A stretch of DNA of 64,000 nucleotides, from the NCBI RefSeq assembly GCF_016808095.1, contig NC_068974.1, positions 16,926,001 to 16,990,000 of the forward strand, read 5' to 3'. Position 1 is the first letter of the stretch. The number at the start of each line of letters is the position of its first letter. The position numbers and the translations under genes were made by a program. Of this stretch, positions 8,191-19,934 are shown piece by piece. The notes below the pieces were generated by a model that saw nothing but the letters and a program-made list of their open reading frames with translations, did not search any database and was not told the origin of the DNA. This DNA comes from Vigna angularis (taxonomy: Eukaryota > Streptophyta > Magnoliopsida > Fabales > Fabaceae).

Positions 8191-11100
8191 TCAAGGATCA
8201 ACCAACAGCATCATTGTGGAAAATTGTTGCACCTCTCCCCCTAGATAGGGCTTGAGACGTTGACCATTCACCACCCAACTTCTCTGTGGATCATCAGCAG
8301 CTGGATTAAATATTTCAATTGCTCCATGCGGATGTACTTCTTTTATCAAAATGGTCCTGACCATTTTGACTTCAGCTTCCTAAGAAATATCTTCAATCTT
8401 GAATTGAACAATAGTACCTGTTGTCTTGGATTGAAAACTCTATTCACCAACTTCCTGTCATGATAAAATTTGATCTTGTCTTTATAATCTTGTCTTTATA
8501 AGCCTTGGATGAATCATATGCATGTAATCGCATTTCTTCAAGCTCCAAAATCTGCCTTCTGCGTGTGCATTGAGTTTCATAAGGATCAAAATTCAAGAAT
8601 TTCAAAGCCCATAACGCTCTATGCTCCAATTCTACTGGCAAATGACATGCTTTCCCACATACTAATTGAAATGGTGATAATCCCATAGACGTCTTCATTG
8701 TCTTCCTATAAGCCCAAAGAGCATCATCCAATTTGAGAGACCAATCCTTTCTTGATGAAGTCACTGTTTTTTCCAAGATCCTTTTTATCTCCCTGTTAGA
8801 CACCTCAGCTTGTCCATTGGTTTGTGGATGATAAGGTGCAGCTACCTTATGTTTCACTCCATAGTGTTTGAGTACTTTCTCTAGCTGATAATTGCAAAAA
8901 TGAGATCCTCCATCACTAATCAACACTCTTGGAGTGCAAAAACGTGAGAATATCTGCCTCTTCAAGAATTTAATTACTGTGCTAGCATCATTTTTAGGAC
9001 AAGCTAATGCTTCCACCCATTTACTCACATAATCCACTGCTACCAGAATATATTCATTGTTGAAAGATGGAGGGAAGGGTCCAACAAAGTCAATACCCCA
9101 GCAATCAAAAACCTCAACCTCTAAAATACCTTGTAAGGGCATCTCATGACGTTTAGTGATCGTCCCTGCTCTTTGACATTTATCACAATTTCTAGCATGA
9201 TTATGGGCATCTTTAAATAAAGTTGGCCAATAAAATCCTGATTGAAGAACTTTTGCTGCTGTTCTTTCTCCATTAAAATGTCCTCCATAAGGTGAATCAT
9301 GACAATGCCAGAGAATTCCTTCTGCTTCTTCATTTGTCACACATCTCCTCAGAAGATTATCTGCTCCAATCTTGAACAAATAAGGATCATCCCAAATAAA
9401 CTGCTTGGCATTATGCAAAAATTTCTTTCTTTGTTGCCAAGTTAAGTCTTCCGGCATGACCCTTGCAGCTTTGAAATTAGCCATATCAGCAAACCAGGGC
9501 CTCTGCTGAATATACATGAGTGTTTCATCTGAAAAGATTCCCAGATTTCGGATTCCTTGCTAGTGACCTCATTGTTGACTAACCGTGACAAATGATCAGC
9601 AATCAAGTTCTCACTTCCTTTCTTATCACGGATTTCTACATCAAATTCTTGCAACAGTAGTACCCATCTAATCAGACGTGGCTTAGAATCTGGCTTTGTC
9701 AACAAATATTTGATAGCTGCATGATCTGTATAGACAGTCACCTTAGACCCAATAAGATAAGGTCTAAATTTCTCTAGAGCATACACAATGGCAAGAAATT
9801 CTTTCTCTGTGGTAGCATAATTCAGTTGAGCATCATTCAGCACTTTGCTAGCATAATAAATTGGGTGAAACTTTTGTCCTTTCCGCTGGCCAAGGACAAC
9901 TCCTATTGCATAATCACTTGCATCACACATTAATTCAAAATTTTGATTCCAATCTGGTGCTACAATTACTGGAGCTGACACTAACTTCTTCTTCAATGTG
10001 TCAAAAGCTTTCAAACAGTCTTCATTCATCACAAAAGGAGCATCCTTCATCAAAAGATTACTCAATGGTTTAGCAATTTTTGAGAAATCTTTGATGAATC
10101 TTCTATAAAATCCAGCATGGCCAAGAAAACTCCTAATCCCCTTTACATTTGTTGGTGGAGGCAATTTCTCAATGACTTCTACTTTAGCTTTATCTACCTC
10201 AATTCCTTGAGCAGAGATTTTATGTCCCAGTACAATTCCTTCAGTTACCATGAAATGACATTTCTCCCAATTAAGAACAAGATTAGTCTGAACACATCTT
10301 TTGAGGACAGTGTTCAAATTAGCCAAACATCTTTGGAAAGAATTTCCAAAAACTGAGAAATCATCCATGAATACTTCAATGCATTTTTCTAAGAGATCTG
10401 CAAAAATTGCCTGCATACACCTCTGAAATGTAGCTGGAGCATTACATAATCCAAATGGCATCTTTCCATATGCAAAAATACCAAAAGGACAAGTAAAAGC
10501 CGTCTTCTCCTGGTCTTTTGGATCCACCATAATTTGATTGTATCCAGAATATCCATCTAAAAAATAATAGAAAGCTTGCCCTGATAACCTTTCTAACATT
10601 TGATCCATGAAGGGAAGAGGAAAATGATCTTTCCTAGTGGCTTTATTTAGCTTCCTGTAATCAATGCACATACGCCAGCCAGTAACTGTCCGAGTAGGAA
10701 TAAGTTCATTCCTATCATTATGAATTACTGTCATCCCACCTTTCTTTGGAACCACCTGTACTGGACTCACCCATTCACTATCAGAGATTGGATAAATGAT
10801 ACCAGCTTCTAGCAGTTTCAACACTTCTTTTCTGACCACCTCCTTCATAACAGGATTTAACCTTCTCTGTGGTTGAGCACTTGGTTTATAATCTTCTTCC
10901 ATAAAAATCTTGTGCATGCAATAAGTTGGGCTTATACCTTTAAGATCTGATATTGACCACCCAATTGCTTTTTTATTGGCTTTCAGAATTTCCATCAACT
11001 GCTCTTCTTCTTGTAGAGATAAAGAGTTATTGATGATGACTGGCTTTGTTCCATCTTCTTCTAGAAAAACATATTTCAGATGTGATGGTAATCTTTTTAA

Positions 11101-13361
11101 CTCTGGCGTCTTTGCTTTGACTTCTTCTTCCTTATCAATTATTTCGAATATTGGATCTTCCTCTGGATTTGTTTTCAATGTTTCCAAGTCCATCAGACAT
11201 TCCTCAATCAGTTTCTCTTCTTCTTCATCTAAATCTTCACATGCATTAATGAGAGTTTTCTCTAGTGGAGAAATATTTCGCACCATCCTTTCTTGCACCA
11301 TACAAACTTCATCAAGTTCATCAAATTGAAAACATGCTTTGTCATCATTTGGATATGTCATGGCCTTGGATACGTCAAAAGTGACCTCTTCATCATCAAC
11401 TCTCAATTTAAGCTTACCATTCTCTACATCAATTAAAACTCTATCAGTCTTCATAAAAGGTCTCCCAAGAATAAGAGGAACATCACTATGCCCTTCCATC
11501 TCCATCACAATAAAATCCACTGGGAATACAAATTTATCAACCTTCACTAGAACATCTTCAACCACTCCATATGGATATTTAAGAGACCTGTCCGCCAGTT
11601 GAAGAGCCATTCTGGTTGGTTTGATTTCCAAACCATGAATTGTTCTGCACATAGATAGCGGCATTAAATTAATGCTAGCTCCCAAATCAATCAATGCTCT
11701 TCCAACTTTCAAATCTCCTATGGTACATGGAATAGTAAAGCTTCCTGGATCTTTAAGTTTAGGAGGTAATTTCTGTATGATTGCACTGCAGTTACCCTGT
11801 ATATTGATAGTTTCCTTTTCAATGTACTTGTTTTTCTTTGTAAGGAGTTCCTTCAAAAACTTTGCATATGCTGGCATCTGTTGCAATGCTTCAGAGAATG
11901 GTATAGTGATCTCCAACTTCTTAAACAACTCCATGAATCTTTCCAACTGCTTTTCTTTCTCCTTCCTTGAATAACTCTTTGGATAAGGAAGTGGCTTTTC
12001 ACCCTCTTTTTCTTTTTGTCTCTCCTCTCTCTCTTCTCTCTCTTTTTTTTCTCTCCTCTCGTCTTCTTCTTTTTTCTTTTTCTCTCTCTCAACTCTTTCT
12101 TTCCACTCACATATTTCTTTTTCGCTTTCACTCTCCTTTTCTTTCTCCTCTCTTTCCCTTTTTTTTCCTCTAACACTCCACCACTTCTGGTCATAACAGT
12201 TTTACACTCCTTTCTGAGATTATCATGTTTCATCTTGTCAACTATACGCTCAACATAGATCTCCATATTTTTAAATGCAGCATCCACATTCTGACAATAA
12301 GATGCATTCGTCTTCAAAAATCTTTGGAAAGTCTCTTCAAGATTTATTGTCTTCTCAGATGGAGTAGATTGCATTTGCCATTTTTGCTGTTGTCCTTGAA
12401 CCATTGAGACCTGTTGTATTTCTTGTGGTATTTGAGAAAGCTTCATAATTACTTCTTCCAGCTGTTGAGAGATAATTCTATTTTGAATAGGCAAAGCATC
12501 ATTTGATTGTAACAACTCCTTCTGATTCAGATATCCTCTTTCAATATTGAGTTCGTTGTGACTAGTAGCCATATTTTCAATAATTTCTGTTGCTTCCTCT
12601 GGAGTTTTCCATTTAATATTTCCTCTTGCTGAGGCATTAAGCATCATCTTGGTTTGTGAACCAAGACCTCCAAGGAAGGTTAGGACTACTTCCTCTTCTT
12701 TGAATCCATGCATGGGTGTTTTCCGTAGCAAGCTTTTGTATCTGTCCCATGCATGCCCCAGTGATTCTTCCATACCCTGCTTAAATGAAGAAATCTCTTG
12801 CTTGCCTTTTGTCACCTTAGATTGTGGGAAGTACTTGTTTAAAAATTTTGTGACCACTGCTTCCCACTCTGTGAAACTTTCTTCTGGGAAAGAATTCAAC
12901 CAAAGCTTAGCATTGCCTCCCAATGAGAAAGGAAACAAGCTAAGTTTGATAGCTTCGTCTGGCACCCCATTAATCTTGACTGTGTTGCAAATCTCATTGA
13001 AGGTAGTGAGGTGCTCATATGGGCTTTCATGAGATAACCCATTAAATTGGTTGCTTTTCACCAGTTGAATCAGTGCTGGTTTAACCTCCATATTAGCTGC
13101 ATTGACTCTAGGTCTAGCTATACTGTTAAAGTGCTGAGGTCCAGCTATATTGGTGTAGTCAGCAAGAGTTCTTCTAACATTGTTGTTCTCCATATTTTCT
13201 GTGCTATGAACAGAACCTTGTGGTGATGGTTGCAACAGAATTTCCGGAGGAGGGAAAAGTTCTCTAGATGTTCGGATTCTTCTCCTCCGTCTACTCTCGT
13301 CTAAACCTTCAAGAAGAGGTTCTGCAGTTATCTTGCTCCTTGTTCGAATTGCCTCCTGCAT
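8191..13361 (-). pseudogene. Athila gag-pol, frameshifted
   Basis: Homologous end to end to the gag-pol at 291-5438, but in at least three frames. Gag starts at ATG 13361 and runs to about 12000. The first frameshift is inside the purine-rich Lys/Glu segment, so the C-terminal part of that frame is spurious. Protease, reverse transcriptase (FMDD kept) and RNase H lie at about 11946-9540. A second frameshift near 9528 comes from loss of one T in a short T run. Integrase follows at about 9517-8470, and a third frameshift is caused by a 14-bp tandem duplication near 8478-8505. The remaining C-terminus with the GPF module is out of frame to the expected stop at 8191. Missense changes are few, so decay is recent. 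Confidence 0.93.
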
Positions 13362-13592
13362 ACACAAGAGAACAAAACTCTAGAATATTTGGTTAGCACA
13401 AAAAGATATAGGAGAAGATATAAGATTTAGAGAATAAAATAAAATAAAAATAAAAACAAAAAATAAAATAAAATAAAATAAAATAAAATAAAATAAAAAC
13501 CGAAAAATAAAAACAAAAAAATAAAAACAGAATTTCAAAATTAAAGTCAAAGATAATCAATAATAACACAAATTAACCACTTAAACCACGAG
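13362..13592 (-). other. 5' leader of Athila copy 2 with AAAATA run
   Basis: Noncoding leader. On the + strand it holds a run of AAAATA units around 13430-13500. It corresponds to the T-rich leader of copy 1 but differs in repeat number and sequence. Confidence 0.7.
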
Positions 13593-13610
13593 TCCCCGGC
13601 AACGGCGCCA
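13593..13610 (-). other. Primer binding site of Athila copy 2
   Basis: The - strand reads TGGCGCCGTTGCCGGGGA, identical to the site at 17-34, separated from the LTR end (13617) by the same six-base spacer AGTTTT. Confidence 0.9.
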
Positions 13611-13616
13611 AAAACT

Positions 13617-14920
13617 TGATGGACAAATTTATGATCACCAAAATATGATGTCACAAACTTGTTTTACAATCGGCAAGTATGACCGAATCGTTTCAAGTAA
13701 TAAAACTCGGTAAGACCAAGTATCGTTTTCCCAAAGGACTCACGGCCTAGTTTAGGTATGTGATTTGTTGATTAGCTAAGACTTAAGAACGAAATATTTA
13801 AACTTTAATATGCAAAACAGAAAATAAACATGTATGCATGAGGTTTTGATCAATGGCAAAAGCAAAAGACAAGCACTTTCAATGAAATATATATATGAAT
13901 ATGTTGTTGGGGGTCAATTTCATCTTATCCATTCTCATATATTTTAGGACTTCAACATTCAAATCATCATTGTTAATGCCACTCTCTAAAGTACCTTTCA
14001 AGAAGGCTTCTCCCTAATTACGAGTTCATACAATTCCTAGCATTCCTAATAATTAGTTCATCAAGTGCAGGAGCTTAACGACAACCAATATAATATTGGG
14101 AGAAATTCCCCGGATCTAGACTTCCCCGTACGTTCCCGTATCGACAAAATCAATAATCATGCATTGAATGAGTTAAACAAAGCAAGCATTAAGCAAAGAG
14201 GAAAAACCCTAACTAATGATGAAAGAAAGCATAAATCTTTGATTAAGATGCGAGCACAAATTCCATATATGAGAGCTTCAAAAGATTCCATTGATTCCCC
14301 AACAAACATACAAGGTTTAGTTCACCATATTCATGGTGAACCTAGATGAACAATAATGAAAGAATGAAAGATAAAACCCTAAAAAGGTGAAGAGGTAGCC
14401 TGAGCATCCAAGATCCTCCTTCAAAGGGGTGGAAGAGAGAGTATTTGCTTCGTCCCAGCCAAAGATACAAACCCTAGGAAACCCTAAAGCTTATATACTA
14501 TTCGTAAATTACAGAAAATTAGGCCCAAGCCCAAAAATATTGCCGCTCAGCGGTAAAGTACCGCTCAGCGGTAAGTGCGTGAGCTCGATTCTTCCCCTCA
14601 ACGGCCATTTTGCCCCTCAGCGGATCCAACGTGACTTCTTGAGTGCCGCTCAGCGGTAAACTACCGTTGAGCGGCAGTTGCAGCTTCTCCTTTTGCACTT
14701 TTTGATGTCTTTTCTGATTCCATCTCTCTTGTTCTTCACTTCTTTCACCAAATTCACCTTAAAACCTGCACAAAAACACTGAAATCAAGCATAAACCTGT
14801 CCAGCTCTCTTATTTCTGAAATTATGAATAAAAGCATGATTTTAAGCTAGTTTCTAAGGATAAAGGTTGCTTTTAGTATCAATTTTAAGCATGAAAATAA
14901 CAGTTTTTCAACTGTTATCA
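13617..14920 (-). repeat. 5' LTR of Athila copy 2 (1,304 bp)
   Basis: On the - strand it starts TGATAACAG at 14920 and ends TTGTCCATCA at 13617, like the LTR at 6702-7985. It keeps the perfect terminal hairpin with GAAA loop and the CCGCTNAGCGG array (about 14540-14680). The 20-bp difference in length from the copy 1 LTR is due to small indels. Confidence 0.92.
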
Positions 14921-15638
14921 GATGCCCCAAAGGTGCTTTGTTGTTCATAGAACTGGCACAAGTCTGAATCTCATTTGCTATGACATGCCATATGTTAATA
15001 TTCAACCCTTTAAGAACACAATAAAGGAAGATGACCCTAATGGCAGTGATATCAAACACATGAGAACATGGTTGAATGTTGGCATAAGTGAATTCCATCT
15101 AGTACTTTGCCAAAGGAGTCAAATGGGATCTCCTAATATGAATGGGCGCATCATTCCTATTCCTCTGAAAGTGTCCTCTAGGTACACACAATGTCCTCTC
15201 TACATCATCAAAATTTGCTCCCTCCTCCATACTCAGTGCAAACTGACACTGTTCACTAGCCCACTCAGTATGCAGAAACATGTTAATAGTATCAGGATCG
15301 TACCGAATAATCATTCCTCTCACATAGCTCATGTACTTCTCTGTATGAGTGTTGCCAAATGCTCTTGCATTGGTGTAAAATTCCTTGACTACTGCTATGT
15401 TTGCTGGTGTAGGGTAAGCAGCTACATTCTCTCATCCTCTTCTTTCTAATTGCTCTCCAAATTGTGGGGCCAAGGATAGTATCCACCCCACTTTTTGCTC
15501 CATCACAAGCCTTCGATCTTGAACTATTTGGAAGTGTCGCTCATGCTTATGAGAAAAGAATTTGTTTGAATAGAAACATTCTGGCTCCTTTCTCTTGTTT
15601 CCCATGGTTTTAACTCTTTTCCTTGACGAGGACGCCAT
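14921..15638 (-). pseudogene. Env-like / putative plant transposon protein, interrupted
   Basis: From ATG 15638 on the - strand one frame runs through a basic N-terminus (MASSSRKRVKTMG) into a domain resembling the putative plant transposon protein family (PF20167 as I recall), with the landmarks VVKEFYTNAR, RYDPDTIN and NIQPCSHV. Two in-frame stops are visible: TGA about 70 codons in, and a stop near 15099 where the homologues have Trp. The frame is then cut by the LTR of Athila copy 2 at 14920; the apparent extension into the LTR is not coding. Homologues lie at 38977-39332, 47736-48526 and 49591-50822. Such ORFs follow pol in Athila elements and are called env-like; no membrane segment is obvious here. 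Function is unknown. Confidence 0.75.
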
Positions 15639-16398
15639 CCTTGCATAAAAAACAATTCACAAAACCACAAGAAGCATTATCAAGCATTAATATATGAACC
15701 ATCAAGAACAATCCAAACCCACTCTTCTTATCACCGCTAAGGGCATAAGAGGAGCCATCAGCGTCACCTGCAACAAGAAACGTCCAACCAGCCAACAACA
15801 AATGGCCAGCAACCAAAAAAAAACTTCTGCAGATATCGCGTTAAGCGCCTCTAAGAGGGCCCTCAGCACCAGACATTTCATCCATGAAAATGACCTTAGC
15901 CAGCCTTAAACACTACTCACATGCATTTTTCACAATTCCAATCATCAATCAAACATTTTAATCGGTCCAAACAGTAATTATTTCAACAAATCATGCATAG
16001 ATATCAAAATTCCTCAAGAATCATGCTTGGACCACAACATTCATTCAAAATCATACTTTCAAATGCTTTAGAATGTAAAATGCATGTACTTACTTGGTTG
16101 GATATACTCAATGTGTGAAGAATGCCAAATGAAATTGGGGAGACCAAACCCTAACAGTAGTGCTCTCAACAAACCCCAACTTGGATGGAAAAATGGAGAC
16201 AAATGGGTAGAGAAAAGGGTTTTGGGGAGGAGGATGAAGCAGAAAGTGGAGAGAAAACCTTTGGAGAGTGCTTTGAAGTTGCTAGAAAGAGTGAAGAGTG
16301 AATGGGGCGGCTAGGGCGAGACCTAGGGTAAGGAAAGTGTCTCATGGGCTAACTTACGCTGAGCACAATTTTAACCTAAAAACCCAAGTCTGGAGAAG
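15639..16398 (-). other. Leader and probable intron of the env-like unit
   Basis: This stretch is similar to 48981-49590 read on the + strand. On the - strand both copies contain a good 5' splice site, here CAA/GTAAGTACATG at 16093, and the ATG is preceded by TGCAAG/G, a plausible acceptor at 15640, giving a 454-bp intron. Degenerate palindromes of the LTR type (such as CGCGTTAAGCG at 15837-15847) lie inside it. No ORF on either strand looks real. Confidence 0.5.
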
Positions 16399-16658
16399 TC
16401 TGTTAACACTTCGGCAAGTGTACCGAATCATATAAAGTAATAATAAATGGTAAGACCAAGTATCGTTTCCCTAGAGACTCACGGCCTAAATAGTTATGTA
16501 ATTTCTTGATTAAATAAGACTTGTAAACAAAATCATTGTGTTTATATTGTGGAAAATAAACATGAATGCAAGTGTTGATCAATTGGATTGAAAGATGCAA
16601 AAGTGATTGATGTAAAATATGGAATGATTATGTTGTTGGGGTTTCTGACTTATCCTAT
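16399..16658 (-). repeat. Athila LTR fragment (LTR 3' end)
   Basis: On the - strand this is the end of the LTR subfamily that finishes CCGAGGGTTAACA elsewhere, here diverged (CGAAGTGTTAACA). No primer site follows it. It breaks off where the + strand LTR at 16659 begins. Confidence 0.7.
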
Positions 16659-17560
16659 TGATAACGGTTCAAAAACCGTTATTTTTATACTTAATTTTGA
16701 TACTTAATGCCCCCTTTTTGACTTAGAAGCTTGCTTGGACTCGTGATTTTGCTTTAGTTTTGTGAATAAGAGAGTTAAGGATATGCTTTATGATTTTATT
16801 GCTAAATTCCCTTGATTTTATAGGTTTTTTGGAATGATTTGAAAGAAGGGTTGAAGTATCAAGGAGTTGCAGTGCAGAAAAGTGAACCAGAATGCAGAAA
16901 AGTCAACCAGTCAACCAGAAAAGTCAACTAGTCAACCAGAATGTTGAAAAAGTCAACTAGAGCGAGTTTTGGGCCAGTTTTCTGCTATTTTATGATCTGT
17001 TTTGGGCCTGGACCCGTTTTCTGTTATTTGTATGTCCTATTTAAACACCTAGATGTCTTAGGGTTTGTATCTTTTGATGGCTTAAGCACAAAAATACACT
17101 TTTCACCCTGGTAGATTTGGGGATGGTGACGACTCTCCTCTTCTCTTTCTCGGGTTTTTCTATCTCTTTCAGTCTTTCATTCCATTGTTCATCTAGTTTT
17201 TCCATGACGATGGAGAACTAAACCTTTATTTTTGTTGGAGAATTAATGTAATCCTTTGAAACTCTCATGTATGGAATTTGTTCTTCAAGATCTTTTAAAG
17301 ATACATGCTTTCTTTCATTAATTGTTAGGGTTTTTCCTCTTTGCTCTAAGCATGCATTGTTTAACTCATTCGATGTCATGATTATTGATTTTGTCGATAT
17401 GGACACATACGGGGAAATCTAGATCTAGGGAATCTCTCCCAATAGTAGTATAAACTTGGACATAGGAGTATGATGATTGGTTGCCTTTAAGCTTCTGTGC
17501 TTTATAATGCATGAGTAATTGCTAGTGAGACAAGAAATTATAAACTAGTGATTATGATTA
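16659..17560 (+). repeat. Divergent Athila LTR fragment (LTR 5' part)
   Basis: Starts TGATAACGG with a hairpin whose stem carries a compensated change (ATAACGGTT with AACCGTTAT). It lacks the CCGCTNAGCGG array and has a repeated GTCAACCAG motif at about 16890-16940 instead, so it is a third LTR subfamily. It ends near GATTATGATTA where the reversed LTR resumes. Confidence 0.7.
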
Positions 17561-17579
17561 CTATTGGGAGAATTTCTTC

Positions 17580-18367
17580 CACTACAAAAATACATGGAAT
17601 TACCGACGAAATTTCACCAACGGATGTAAAAAATGTAATTACCGACAAATATTTGGCCTTCGATAATTATCGACGGACAAAATCTGTCGATAAAGTCTTC
17701 GATAATTATCGACAGACAAAATCCGTCGGTAATTCCATCGATAATACATATTTTAGTTACTGACAGCCAAAATTCGTCGGTAAAGCCTTTGGTAGTTATC
17801 GACGAACAAGTTCTGTCAGTAAAAAGAGCGGCAAAATTCCCGCCCATTTTTTCTCTTTCTACGCGAAGACTATATTTTTCTATCTCACAACACTTTCGTC
17901 ATTTTTTCTTTCCTCTCATCTCAAGACCATTTCTCACCTTCTCTGCAACCATTTTTCTCTCTCGTGCAACCATCTTCCCACACTACCACCGCTGTCGTTG
18001 GAGAGTGCCACCGCTGCCGTTGGAGAGCGCCACCGCTATCGTGGGAGAACGCCACCACTGCCATGGGAGAACCACGTGGAGCGCCACCGCTGCCGTTGAA
18101 GACCACCACCGTTGTCGTTGGAGAGCGCCACTATTGTTGTTGGGGAGCGCCACCGTTGCCATGGGAGATATTTACCGACATACTTACCGATGGCTTTTTC
18201 CTTCGGTAATTACCGATGGATTTTTGTGGTAATTGCCAACAGATTTTGAACGTTATTATCGACGAACCAAACTCCGTCGGTAAGCCGCCAAAAAAATGAC
18301 ATTGTCGACAAATTTTGGACATTTTCGACGAATTTTGGTCGTCGGTAATAATGGTTTTTTTGTAGTG
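17580..18367. mobile_element. Small non-autonomous CACTA (En/Spm) element, 788 bp
   Basis: Ends are CACTACAAAAA and TTTTTTGTAGTG, in perfect inverted orientation, flanked by the 3-bp duplication TTC (17577-17579 and 18368-18370). Subterminal repeats of the type TACCGACGA and CGATAATTATCGACGGA recur at both ends, as expected of transposase binding sites in this superfamily. The interior has no credible transposase and carries a GC-rich minisatellite. Removing it restores a continuous LTR sequence. Confidence 0.93.
17985..18170. repeat. GC-rich minisatellite inside the CACTA element
   Basis: Imperfect repeats of the words GCCACCGCTGCC and GTTGGAGAGC with roughly 24-30 bp spacing. The region is much richer in GC than its surroundings. 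ORFs through it exist on both strands only because the repeat lacks stops. Confidence 0.7.
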
Positions 18368-19149
18368 TTCATGTCTAGATTTATACAAATAAAATCAACA
18401 ATCATGCAATTGAATGAGTTAAACAAAGCATGCATAGAGTATAGAAGAAAAACCCTAACAATTAATGAAAGAAAGCATATGGATTAAAGAACCAATTCAA
18501 TACATGAGAGTTTCAAAGGATTACATTGATTCCCCAACAACAATGAAGGTTTAGTTCACAATAATCATGGTGGAATTAGATGAAAAATATTGAAAGAATG
18601 AAAGATATAACCCTAGAATTTGAAGAGTGGAGCTTGAGCATCCAAAATCCTCCTCCAAGGGGTGAAGAAAGTGAGATTTTGCTTCGTTCTGCCAAAAGAT
18701 ACTAACCCTAGGTCGACTAAAACCTTATATAGACTCCTAAAGATTACAGAAAAATGGCCCAAGTCCCATTAAAATGGCGCCCAGCGGTAATTACCGCTCA
18801 ACGGTAAGTGCGGGTCTTCTATTTGACGCTCAGCTACAGTTTTGCCCCTCAACGGTGACTACGGGACTTCAGAGTGCTGCTCAGCGGTAATTTCCACTGA
18901 GCGGTACTTGCGGCTCTTCTTTTATGCACTTTTTTTTCTTTTTTGACTCCAACTTATGGCTACTTCAGTTCTTCCATTCAATTCATCTTAAAAGCTGCAA
19001 AAACAAGGAAAACCAAGCATAAAACCCATCCAACTCTCTTATTTCCAAAACATAAGCAAAAGCATGATTACAAGCTAGTTTCTAAGTTATAAAGGTTGTC
19101 TTTAAGGTCAAAATTAAGTCTAAAAATAACAATTTTTCAACTGTTATCA

Positions 19150-19929
19150 ATAGGTGAACCCAATAAAGATCAATATTTTCTCTAACCTTTGCACCTTGAG
19201 CCTAAATTTGAAAAGTGGAAAAAACCCTTTTTAAAATCCTTACCTTGAGTTAAGTAGAGTATGTTTTGTGGTAATGGAGAATGGTTCAACTTTGGGGTGG
19301 TGAGAAACCGGAAAGAACTTTGTCAAAGAGCATTGAGCAAAAGCAAAAAGCAAAAGAAAAAGCAAAGAGAAGAAAAGAAAAGGTTGAGCTCAATGAAAGG
19401 AAAGTTGGGAATAAGTTGAAGATTTGGTTTCTCACATAAAAGGAGAAAGATAGATTATTGTTAATGTGAATAAATGAATAATGCACTCTCTTCACTAAAG
19501 GAATTTTGTTGTCTAGAAAAACCAATTTTCTTCTTAGCCCAGCCTATATACAAGCCTTGAAAAGTCCTTGTGATGATAACTTGCTTGTGATTGTGTTTGA
19601 TATGTGGTTAAATGAAAGGCAAAGTTGATTCATGTGACATTGTGATGGTAGAGTGTAAGAGTGTCATCTCACTATACACCTTTGAGTTTGAGTGAAACAA
19701 TTTTGAGTGCTTGAGTGAAACACTTTTGAGTTCTTGAGTAAAACACTATCTTTGGTGAGGAATAGTTCGATGCACTCTATGTAACATTCTTGCTTGCTTG
19801 TTGATTATTCATGAGGTTTGCATCTGTTGTGTTTGTCTTCATTATGTGAGCACCAAAGTTGAAGCTTTATTGGCTAAAGCATCATTATATCTTTACTAAT
19901 CTTTCTGTGATGAGCATTCATGAGTGATT
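19150..19929 (+). other. Athila 3' noncoding remnant
   Basis: Similar to 5930-6600 of copy 1, including a PPT-like sequence near 19288 and the segment with GAAAAGTCCTTGTGATGA. No ORF. It is split by the copia element: the target TACTT continues as TACTTGTCC after 28581. Confidence 0.7.
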
Positions 19930-19934
19930 TACTT

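Larger units (their letters stand above)
7986..14920 (-). mobile_element. Athila-type LTR retrotransposon, copy 2 (3' end missing here)
   Basis: Read on the - strand it has a full 5' LTR (14920 to 13617), the tRNA-Asp primer site, an A/T-rich leader, a frameshifted gag-pol and the beginning of the 3' noncoding region, which stops at 7986 where copy 1 ends. The most economical reading is that copy 1 inserted there and that the rest of copy 2 lies left of the window. Bases 14921-14925 (GATGC) would be its TSD. It interrupts the env-like unit at 14921. Confidence 0.88.
17561..19149 (-). repeat. Athila LTR fragment (LTR 5' part) with nested CACTA element
   Basis: On the - strand the LTR starts at 19149 with the terminal hairpin (one G-U pair) and continues through a degenerate palindrome array near 18775-18920 to about 17561, interrupted by the CACTA element at 17580-18367. 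With 16399-16658 it makes most of one - strand LTR whose middle is replaced by the + strand fragment. Confidence 0.75.

Noticed and set aside
14847..15098. Extension of the env-like frame to 14847
   Set aside because: The last residues are encoded by the inserted LTR start at 14920 (hairpin sequence) and are chance read-through.
17789..18388. ORFs on both strands in the small CACTA element
   Set aside because: Generated by the GC-rich minisatellite; no transposase motif.
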